Shown here: in pieces, positions 12,139 through 21,335 of the stretch
How the letters are laid out: the number at the start of each line of letters is the position of its first letter
How positions within the stretch are numbered: the stretch's first letter is position 1
Assembly (NCBI RefSeq): GCF_947507565.1
Contig: NC_089175.1
Coordinates: forward strand, 2,531,733-2,595,732
From: Oscarella lobularis
Lineage: Eukaryota; Porifera; Homoscleromorpha; Homosclerophorida; Oscarellidae
Length of the DNA: 64,000 bases
Direction of reading: 5' to 3'
Notes under the pieces: model-generated
Seen by the model: only the letters and a program-made list of their open reading frames with translations
Databases searched by the model: none
What the model was told of the DNA's origin: nothing
Made by a program: the position numbers and the translations under genes

Positions 12139-12229
12139 TTCTTTGGTCTACGGGGTATGTGACACTCGTGACTCTACATGTACGTCACGCGGAAGACTCG
12201 CTCAGGTACAGTACGCTACAGATGTTACT

Positions 12230-15200
12230 CTAATGAAACAAAATTGATTGTGGGTCCATTTTGTTCAATTCGGCCATGTGTTTGAGGACGTCCTTTTTCG
12301 TAATAATACCCAGTAAACGACTAAAGAATGCATAATCAGAGGGGAGCTAACAAGTCAAAAAAAAATTTTTTTCACCCATTGTGCGTGACAAGCAGCTGAC
12401 GTAATCCAAGCTTTCGAAATATTTCCACGACCGTTTCCATCGGTGTAGAATCGGTAACAAAAAAGGGATTCTGCAACGTACGTACATCATCATTTTGAAT
12501 AAGAAAGTTGAGGAACAATCGCTCACTTTATCGAGACAGACTCTCAGACTAACAGGAGGGGGTTCGCTTGGATTCGTATAGCGCGGTGGATTCGTAGCAA
12601 AATAAACGGGTGAATCGACGGACACGTCATGCGTATGCTTAGCATGAGCTAAATTAATAAAATCGACGAGTGACGAGATACCTGCCGTCGACAGAGTCGC
12701 CTTACCGAGAGCTGAAAGGATTTCTTTACGGAAAGTAAAACCAGCCAAGAGTTGAGAGTGCTTCGACAGGACAACAGGAAATCCCACAAAGTTAGTTTCA
12801 TTGAGTAGCTGTTCTGCAGAGATGGTCAGAACTCCAGTTCACTGTATATCTTTATCTCGCTCACCGACATCACCAACAGTAAATCCTGATGAGGGAATAG
12901 TGCAAAGAGGCGGATCGTTACGCCGACGCCTTAAAAAAGAATCTCTTTTTTTCTATTTTTCAAAAAAACGCTATCTACTCTACCTCGGTTTCATAACATC
13001 CAATGCTAAAGTGGTGTGCTCGAATTCCCCTTTACTGTCCATAAAGGGATAGCCATTTAGATGAATGTGACCATCGTAGCTAAAACGAATATTTTTTATA
13101 CGGCAGTACGGTGCGGAGGGGAGGGTATTCGACTCTCACATGCCATCTTTTACGAAAGCGTCGGCAACCCACTTGCTCGCCATAATCGCCACCATGACGG
13201 GAACGATGTAGGACAGCCCGCCGGTCAACTCAAACATAATAACGACAAGCGAGACTAAAGAAGACAGAAATTGCAAGAGGGGAAGATCCAACTAAAATTT
13301 GCAGCAAACTTGTCATTTTAGTGACGCCTCCTAGAGTCGCCGCCGCTCCCACCATGGCATATAGACCGGGAATTACACATCCAGCTGTTTGGTCGCACAT
13401 GGGTTTAAAGAAGGCGGAGTGTTTGTGAGCACTATTCGATCGAATGTGAGTAGAGAAATGCAAAGCTACTTACTGTACATACAATGCCAATTGTTGTACC
13501 AAGATTCCAATTATTCGACCATAGCAAGCGCCGACGAACATCGTCGGAATAAACAAGCCGGCCGGTACCTGGACGGAGCGTTTTTCAGTTTCACATCAAA
13601 GGGATTTTTCTTATACTTTGATTCCGAACGTGAATACTGTGATAGCGCCTTTGAAGACGGCCGCCAAAGCCAATTCCCACACCGCTTTCCACAGCGTGTC
13701 CGTGCCAGTGCCGAATAGTTTACCGGGATCTTGCTGGTTCTCCTCTTCGGCCAACTTGTACGTACTGAAAGAGAAAGATAGATCGAGTGACGGGGGGGAA
13801 AAAAAAAAGAAATGACGTCTTACCATAAGGGATCAGCGGCATCTTCAGTTGCGCACTGATGAAACAGGCGAGCGATCGTGTGACTGGCCAGGGGTCTGCA
13901 AAAGTAAAAAAATTCAAAATATCGTAAAATGTGAGCTCTCGGAAGTTGCCTTGTAAACGGATTGACGAATCCAATGAGCGACGTTATTACGGTAATAGCG
14001 ACAACCTAAAAAATAAATGATTATATGATTTTGGTGTAGCCGCGCGTCAAAAAGGATACTTCGAGAATAGCGTGTTTTCCGAGGCGAGTCGTCTTGCGAA
14101 TTTTCGACCACCACAAGTTACTCTTGATGAAGATTGCTCCATACAAACCCTAGACGTAGATTAAATATATCTCGTTCATTGGTTTTCTTTTGTTTCCTCA
14201 CTCCGATGATTCCCAAGAGGATAAAGGGAATCAGTTCGACTATGTGCCAACTGCCCGTGTAATTTGCATAGAACATGACCAGTTTGCCGGTGAAATAAGG
14301 ATTCATGTACGTCAGCACGAGCATGGCAACCAACGCGGAGAAAAAGGCTCTCCACAAGACTTTGTGCGGAAAATAGTAGCTCACCTAAAAGGGAGAGATT
14401 ATCGACATCATACCTTTATTTTTCGTGTGTCATACTTCTTCTAGACTGAAGAGAACGCCGCCGATGGGCGCACCAAAGGCGACGGACACGCCAGCAGCTG
14501 CTGCAGCAGAAAGTACCTACGTAGACACATTTAATTAATAAAATTATAAATATTTTCCCATTGCCTCTCTTTTCTTGGCCTCGTTTCTTCTGTACTTCGG
14601 AAAGAGTCGCGAGAAAATGTTACCGCAACAGCAGGCGACGTGCACCAGGGGCCCCTCCTTGCCCAAACTCAGTCCCGCGGCGACGGCCGTCATCATAGTC
14701 AACGCCTTGACGAGCAACGTCCACACGCCGAGATAGCCGCGAATAACGAATCCACTCAAAATGGTCTTGACCTAAAAAGAAAACATTAATTTTTAATTAA
14801 ATTAAAATATTTAATTAAATTATCTTTACTTCCGGTATTCCACTTCCCGACGCGTAGGGCGCAAAAAAGCGAACGAGTACGACGGAGACGAATCCGAAGA
14901 CGATAGCAATCAACAAATAGAAAAAATAATTGACGGCATAGACGGCGGCACCGTTGCGCGACGCGACGCCGAAAACGTCGCTCCACGTTCGCCACTCGTC
15001 GCAATGCTCGACGTCGTACGTCGTCTCGTTGCTCAAAAAGCAACAGGCGGCGCGATTCAGCCAGAACTCGCTCCAACAGACGCCCGACTTCAAATCGCCC
15101 ATCCAATCGGCGCCGATGTCGATGACGCCCGCCGCGAGGCCGGCGGCGACGCCGACGAGCGACACGACGATCCAACCCGACCAGGCGTCGTTGATTTGAT

Positions 15201-15636
15201 GCCACCAGCCCTTCCACGATTCGCGTTTATTGCGCTTGAGACGTTTGTGTCGGTGGCTGTCGCGCGTGCGATCGCGCACCCAATCGATCGTGTGAAAGTC
15301 CTCGTAGTGGCCGCCGGCGTTCGTCGACGCCGCCGCCGCGGCGGCGGTGAGTTCGTCATCTTTCGAATCGACGAAGACGAAACCGGATTCTTCGGCGAAA
15401 GTTGGTACTGAAGACGACGATTCGCCGAGTAGGGGGCTGTCTTCGGACGGGTAGCGATCTCGACCGCCGTCTTGGATGTCGCTGAGGGATTCCATTCGTT
15501 GCCAGTTGCTCGTGTCGGTTCCCGGTGCGTTTTTCGTGAAGGAGACGACTGGCGAGTCGCCTATGGTCGTGCGACGCGACGTATCGACGTCGTCGTCGTC
15601 GATCGAGAGGTCGAGAAGGCCTCGTCGTGCTGCCAT
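12230..15636 (-). CDS. CLCN3: H+/Cl- exchange transporter, CLC-3/4/5 type
   Basis: Multi-exon gene encoding an endosomal chloride/proton antiporter. The first exon (down to about 14829) carries an acidic cytosolic N terminus of some 140 residues and the first helix region. Signature elements follow: SGSGIPEVK (chloride-site loop), [12 protein letters not shown] with the gating glutamate, [21 protein letters not shown] with the glutamate that marks proton-coupled exchangers, and a C terminus with paired CBS domains ending [22 protein letters not shown]. The conserved proton glutamate makes an antiporter far more likely than a channel. The last residues match CLC-3/4/5 closely. The symbol is for the family; it may be the single ancestor of the three vertebrate genes. 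Confidence 0.9.
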
Positions 15637-15865
15637 TGATGCGTAGTGACCTCAGGGGTGATCGCTTCGCTGCAGGAGCTCAGCTCGTAGCGCGCGTGGC
15701 GGTGACGCACCAGTCTTCTTATAGCATCTCGGCTTACAGCATTACGAACAACATGCAGTACGTCACTGATCATAATAAAATTTGCGGCCAGCAATGCGGA
15801 AAACCTAAACAACGGTGTGCAAACTCAGAAGATTGATAGCGCGTCTCTTGACAGTCAATTCCTTC

Positions 15866-16423
15866 CTAAGTCCAATTATAGGACGCCGGATCTTTTGAGC
15901 TTGCTGTGTATCCCGGAGGTGGGGCGGACATCTGCTGAGGCGGATAAGCGGTCGGCTGACTCTGAGGCGGATAAGTCATTGGCTGAGGCGGATAAGCGGT
16001 TGGCTGCGCTTGCATTCCGCCAGCTGGAACTGTTTGAAGAGTCTGGGTTTGAAAAGTGTCTGCTCGTCGAGAGCGACACATCATGAAGATTCCAATAAAG
16101 AGCATTGTGAGGCCAATGAGAAATGCTCCCAACCCCGGTCCCAAAAGGAACCAGCCAAAAATGAAACCCGGAATCATTACCAAGAGTCCACCTCCCATGC
16201 CGATAGAACCAAAAACAATAAGAAGAATGGCGCAGACCGCAGTACCGGAATTGATTCCTCCCGCCTGACGAGTTGTTGTAATGGCGACTTGGCTCGCCGC
16301 CGCCGGCGGATAGGCCGTTGGTGGCGGATAGGCGTTGGCGGCGGGATAAGCCCCCACCTGCTGCGGATGGTTCAACGGGGTGACGCCCGCTTGCGGAGTG
16401 TAGTGGACGGCAGTAGGATCCAT
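15866..16423 (-). CDS. Small proline/tyrosine-rich two-helix membrane protein, 185 aa
   Basis: Intronless frame. Residues 1-55 are rich in Pro, Tyr, Ala and Gln with repeated AYPP units. Residues 61-116 form two adjacent hydrophobic helices separated by a short glycine-rich turn. Cys and basic residues (MCRSRR) follow the second helix. The C-terminal tail (120-185) again carries AYPPQ/TYPPQ repeats and ends SYNWT. The tails probably face the cytosol and could bind WW or SH3 domains; that is inference. The layout resembles Pro-Tyr-rich small membrane proteins of the shisa/brain-protein-44-like kind, but I do not recognise an ortholog. Confidence 0.65.
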   Translation of the reverse strand: MDPTAVHYTPQAGVTPLNHPQQVGAYPAANAYPPPTAYPPAAASQVAITTTRQAGGINSGTAVCAILLIVFGSIGMGGGLLVMIPGFIFGWFLLGPGLGAFLIGLTMLFIGIFMMCRSRRADTFQTQTLQTVPAGGMQAQPTAYPPQPMTYPPQSQPTAYPPQQMSAPPPGYTASSKDPASYNWT

Positions 16424-16581
16424 CAGCTCTTCCCTTTAGCCTGCTGTGGCGATGTGGTGGTGCATGCGCAATGTGGGGATCAAGCAAACCAACATCCTTA
16501 ACGAATTAGCCGCATATCTATGGCCTCGGCGTGATAGTCACTGTACACATGTATTGAATTAATGCGTGCGCTCGACATATT

Positions 16582-18297
16582 TTACAAGCCTGCCTCGTTC
16601 GTGCTAATAAGTCCTCGTATTTCTGCAATGGTTAGTTCGACGGACGCTCGCAGCGATCGTTCTCGATCCAACTCGGCCTGCATCGTCGCCATCTTCTCTT
16701 CGAATGCAATTCTCTGCTCGTCGCGCTCCGATTCTACACGAGTTATTTTTTCCATTGCACGCTCGTTTTCAGTCTGCAGCGTCTCGATTTGCCCAAAATC
16801 AACGGTTTCAACCAAACTCGTCAGTGACTCAATCTCCTGTCGATGGCCAACTTGCAGCTGACAGCGCAAATTCGCCACGATCTCTTCGTGCCGTGCATTC
16901 AACTCCCGCGTCTTCTCCGTTTCTGCTTTCGTCACGGCTTCTTTGTGAGCCAGTCGTATCGCTTTGAACTCCTCCTCGTGTTTGAGTCGCACGTCGGCGA
17001 GCGCCGTCTCTTTCTCCAACGTCAGTACGATCTCGCTCCAGCGCGACATTTGCAACTCGTCGTTCATTCGAGCGACGGTGCGCTCGAGCTCGGCTCGAGC
17101 CGCTTCCGCCTTACGAAACTTCGCCTCGTATTGAACCGCCTTGTTTTTATGCCGTGTCGACGCTGTCTTCGAAATAGCTAAATCCGCTTCGAGCTTCGCC
17201 ACTTTCTCCGTAGCTGACGTCACGTCACGCGTCAGGGCGTCGACGCGGTCGAGAGCAGCGGCATTCGCCTCCTTCAACGCCACAACATCCGCACGCAGTT
17301 TCTCGCACTCTTCCTTGTATCCGTTTACGTGGGTTTGCAGTTCCTCTTTCTCGCGTCGTAGCTGTTTTTCGATCGACGGCTCCACAACGGAACCCAGTTC
17401 GTTGAGCAGGGCGTTTAAAGCGTCGGCCAATCGTTCAGATGACGGCCGTTTGGCTGGCGCCTCCAAACACAGGAGCACCCATTCGCGAAGTGGATGGTCG
17501 TCGGGCATCGATTCGACGTCACTAGCTCGCCTCTCGACTTCCGGCACAACATCGACGACGTATTCTTGAGCCGCCAATGAACGACGTCGCATTATGGGCG
17601 AAGGCGACGGATCTCGACAGACGATCATTTGCAGCATGACAACGCCAAGGGAGAAAACGTCGATAGTCAACGTATATTGTTCGCATCCTTCGCAATCGAA
17701 AAGCGCTTCCGGTGGCATGTAGTGCTCGGTTCCCGGTCGCCACGTGAGTCGCTTCGCGACGTCCATGTTTTTAGCCACGCCCATGTCAGCAAGCTTCGCC
17801 GTCACCGTGGCCACGCCTTCGTCATGACCATGACGATAATCGAGAAGAATATTCTTCGGTGCCAAGTCGCGATGGGCGACGCCGAGATCGTGTATGTAAG
17901 AGAGGGCGCACGCGACGTCGCGCGCGATCGTCGTCATTTCGACGACGCCGAGCGAGCTACGATCGAGTCGCGCTTGCAACGATTCGCGCATGAGTTCGGC
18001 GACGAGAACGGGCCGATTCGTATCGGGTCGAAACGCGACGCCGAAGTACTGGACGACGTTGGGATGACGAAAGGAGGCGTGGACGCGCATCTCGTCGCGA
18101 AAGCGCGCGACGAACGCCGCCTCCCATTGGGCCGATCCGCCCGTTTCGAAGAAGATGCCGTGCAACTCCTTCGCGGCGACGCGCGCGCCGCGCCACACGG
18201 CGACGCGCACGCGACCGTACGAACCCGCGCCGAGAAGCGCGTCGTTGTCGTCCGCGGGAAACGTCAGCTCGTCGTAGGGTATGATCTGCTCTGACAT
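16582..18297 (-). CDS. Protein kinase with C-terminal coiled coil, 571 aa
   Basis: Intronless. The kinase domain is at residues 20-300: glycine loop LGAGSYGRV (22-30), the lysine of AAKEL (K43), catalytic loop HRDLAPKN (142-149, Asp144 present), metal-binding DMG (171-173) in place of the usual DFG, and a PPEA activation-segment end. All essential catalytic residues are there, so activity is expected. HRDLAPKN resembles tyrosine and tyrosine-kinase-like kinases more than typical Ser/Thr kinases. Residues 310-555 are a long charged heptad-like coiled coil, probably for oligomerisation. Some sponge and cnidarian genomes carry many such TKL-like kinases. The substrate is unknown. Confidence 0.85.
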   Translation of the reverse strand: MSEQIIPYDELTFPADDNDALLGAGSYGRVRVAVWRGARVAAKELHGIFFETGGSAQWEAAFVARFRDEMRVHASFRHPNVVQYFGVAFRPDTNRPVLVAELMRESLQARLDRSSLGVVEMTTIARDVACALSYIHDLGVAHRDLAPKNILLDYRHGHDEGVATVTAKLADMGVAKNMDVAKRLTWRPGTEHYMPPEALFDCEGCEQYTLTIDVFSLGVVMLQMIVCRDPSPSPIMRRRSLAAQEYVVDVVPEVERRASDVESMPDDHPLREWVLLCLEAPAKRPSSERLADALNALLNELGSVVEPSIEKQLRREKEELQTHVNGYKEECEKLRADVVALKEANAAALDRVDALTRDVTSATEKVAKLEADLAISKTASTRHKNKAVQYEAKFRKAEAARAELERTVARMNDELQMSRWSEIVLTLEKETALADVRLKHEEEFKAIRLAHKEAVTKAETEKTRELNARHEEIVANLRCQLQVGHRQEIESLTSLVETVDFGQIETLQTENERAMEKITRVESERDEQRIAFEEKMATMQAELDRERSLRASVELTIAEIRGLISTNEAGL

Positions 18298-20864
18298 CGT
18301 GACGTGAACTGAGCGAGAGGGACTCGCGAGGAGTCTGTTGTTGTGTTGTGTGGTCGACGCCTACTGTTTTTTTTTGCGGATGTAGGTAATTAGTCCGCCG
18401 ATGACGCATACGTAGCAGCAGGATGACTGTGTCTTCGATTATGTAGGGTGCGACTTGTTTTTGAGACGTGAACCTAAGTGAATATTCTCTTCTACCGAGC
18501 GCTGAGAAAAACGCGAGGAGACGTTCGTTGTTGGGAGACGTTAGGGTGTATCATGGAAATATTGCCGGCACTTAGGGGAGGTACAGAGGTGAAAAACAGA
18601 TGACTGTCTGACGGAAAGGTAAAGGAATATTTCCGCCACTTAGTCCGGCGCTGATAGCCGGCTCGTCAACCGTATCCGAGGATACGTTTAGAAAAGGGGA
18701 GCGGCACGCTTAGTCAGACTGACGCAATTTCATTGTTTCGTCCTCTAATGCCATTAGAACATCTCGCACCATAATCAGGCAACGGCAGCCGGAGAAGCGA
18801 CCCGCTTCCTGTCGGCATCTGAGAATGGGCGTATGCACTTGGAGATCTCTGCTGAATGGGGACTGAAACTAAATATAGGAGCTCTTCCTCGATGGTCACA
18901 GGGCAATTTTTGAGTTTTTCTGGTCATCTGTTATTTTCGTCTAGCCCCAGTGCAAAATGGTCGCCACTTGCCAGACGGCGTCTGATTCCTTCAAGGGAGT
19001 GCGGACACTAAGGACGCAATCAGGGGTTCCCCCCGGGTACTCTGTTTTCAATTACGGACGGGCGGGTGGCCAAAAAACCGATCCACCTGCGCAAATCAAT
19101 CTGCATATCTCATGAATGAGCAAGTGCGGAGCCTTGTCCTTTCAGTATGATGACGAGAATCTCCTCGCGTCAATAAACAGTACAGTGGCGAGCGAAATGA
19201 GAACGCTTCCAAAAAAAGTCTCCGGACATCCAACGCATGTTCTCACCTCTGCTACCGTCAGTATTAGATTCACCTTTGTCTTTGTCTTTGTCAAAATAGA
19301 GAAGCACTCGTTCAGGCACTGTGCCAAAACCGTGCCCCACCGGAAGTCATTTCATTACAGTATGAATGGCCCAGGTGTGCTCATATTCTTCGATCCGTTG
19401 GCGCCTCCTGGGATCTACTTTATAGGCTAATTGTACTTTCATCCATCACTTGTATTGAAACATGATCTTATCTAGCCTCGTTCCCAGACCCTCCCTCGCT
19501 CGTCCCGGATGCTCCGTTTCCGCTAGATCTTATCTCGGTTTCGCCACCGAGAAAAATGCCGGATCTTCTCTTCCAGTCACCGTTTCTAGACCAGTGACGA
19601 AAACGAAACGTAAAAGGAATTATTAGAGAATTAGGCGACCACAACTTCCACCTAACTTCATTTATATTCGGTTTTTTTTGCGCTGCTGGCGCGCGACCGT
19701 TGTGAGTATTCGAAAACAGCAAGAGGATGATGCTGACGGCGCGCAAAAATAGCCGAGAAAAACGAACGCGGATCGTTGGTTTGGCTGGAGCCATTTTAGT
19801 AGACTATCTGTGCTGGGGCCCCTGGCGTCTTTCTAACGAGCCGGAACATTCCTAGACACGATGATGAACGACGTGGGGTTGTTGCGCGCTCTGCCGAGGC
19901 AAGCGTTGCCTGAGGACGAAGCGTTGCTGCCGAGGATCCCGCTGTGGCGGAGGGCCCGGGTGTTCACGTGATGATGCCTTTAGGAGGACCTCGACTTTTC
20001 GTTCGAGAGGTGCGGTCTTGCTGGACGCCTGTGCTGCAGTCGGCTTGCTTTTGGTCAAGGGCCAGTGCTGAAGAGCGCCGAGAACGCAGAGCTCAGCTGT
20101 ACGTTGTCGAATTGTTTCCATTTCTCGAGTCAGACTTCGCACAGGAAAAAAGAATTGAAGAAGGGTTACTTTGCCGATCTGGAAGGTAAAAGAAGACGTT
20201 AACACAGTCAAAATTTCTAAACTGTTGCTCTACTGTCAGATTTTCGAAAAACGGGAGGGAAAAAATTTGAAGCTGGAAGCTCCTTGCTACCTAAACAAGT
20301 GATTTAAAAAACAATTTCATTTCACTGTCTGATAATTACAAACTGCATAGACTAGCGATAAATTTCCCAGTCTAACGGGGTCGACATTGTCAGGCAGGAC
20401 CATTCAGTTTCCTAATGATATGATCGGTAAAACGACAGTTGTATTGGTCTCGCTGCGAGGAATAGGGCAGGTAATTTAATTAAAATGAATCTACGTTTAA
20501 ATAGAAATTATGCCTATATTTCACTGTAGACAATGTGTGATCGGTATAGGAATGCTCTTGAATCTGAACCGAGACAAGGGGTACAAGTGTTTGAGGTTTA
20601 ATTAATTAAAAATTAAAATAGGGAAGCATTGCCTAATTTTGTTTTTGCATAGATAGTTTTATTAGAGAGCAGGCTATATCGTTGGATTCAGTTTTGGATA
20701 GAAAGAAATTTGAGAAAGTCAATTCGACCCCAAGAGCGACAGGTACTCTTAGATAAACACTGTGCGTTTGTGTGAGCAATTTTAAACAGACAATGTCTGT
20801 AGGATCGATTTATGTGCACAGGAGAGAACACGGAACGACTAAAAGAGTCTCTTCCCGTGGGTTT

Positions 20865-21160
20865 AGTAATCTAAAATCTTAAATACGACTTATTTACTAA
20901 ATTCAGATTGAAAACGTCTTACTTGGACACAGTTTTCTCGTTGACAACGACGGCCTAGTGAGATGGAAAGCTCATGGTGTACCTACAGAACGAGAGACAA
21001 AGAGCCTTATCCAGTGTAGCAAGGATCTCGCAGCGTAGAGTCGCGTATGAACGCACTAACCAATCATTTACATAATTAATAATCGCCGTCGGCATGATCC
21101 TCTCATACGCACCCTCATCTTACCTCATGCGCGTAGGGGTGACATGGAGGATGCACCGCT
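20865..21160 (+). repeat. Duplicated upstream module, copy 1
   Basis: Contains TCTAAAATCTTAAATA, then ACTTGGACACAGTTTTCTCG, a GAAAGCTCAYGGTGTRCCTAC block and AGGATCTCGCAGCGTAGAGT. The same order occurs upstream of the second tyrosinase copy (25455-25680) and, shortened, upstream of the third (29782-29935). It is therefore part of the unit that was tandemly duplicated and may carry shared control elements. Confidence 0.75.
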
Positions 21161-21265
21161 TCTGGTCTGGGCTGCTTCCTTCCTCTAAGATTCAGTTGCC
21201 ATTTCCGGACCAAAGCAGTTGTTCCGCATCATCATGACCTGAACCCGGTTTTCCTGGTTTCTCTG

Positions 21266-21271
21266 TATAAG
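21266..21271 (+). promoter_or_regulatory. TATA-like box of tyrosinase-like copy 1
   Basis: TATAAG within the block TCTCTGTATAAGACATC, 65-70 bp before the start codon. The same block (TTTCTCCGTATAAGAGA) lies at nearly the same distance upstream of copies 2 and 3, which supports a core promoter. Confidence 0.6.
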
Positions 21272-21335
21272 ACATCGAACGAACAAACGTCGTCAGTTGA
21301 TTTTGCAGCAGCCTTCGCGCCACTCGACTTCAGCT

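Larger units (their letters stand above)
18298..21335. other. Long intergenic tract upstream of the tyrosinase array, mostly decayed repeats
   Basis: No convincing gene. Parts match other intervals of the window. About 19005-19110 resembles 24930-25035 (shared core TTCAATTACGGA). About 19930-20290 resembles 25250-25445 (shared core CAGATTTTCGAAA). About 20865-21160 resembles 25455-25680 and 29782-29935. These are flanks of the tandem-duplicated unit. The part at 19470-19580, starting CTAGCCTCGTTCCCAGACC, looks like the end of a short interspersed or MITE-like repeat, unproven. A minus-strand frame at 19468-19794 runs into that repeat and is not accepted as a gene. Confidence 0.55.

Noticed and set aside
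19468-19794. 108-codon minus-strand frame
   Set aside because: It runs into a repeat-like end and has no homology that I recognise. Codon use is unlike nearby genes.
19852-20211. 119-codon minus-strand frame upstream of copy 1
   Set aside because: The same region is duplicated at 25250-25445, where the frame is not kept, so it is spacer rather than gene.
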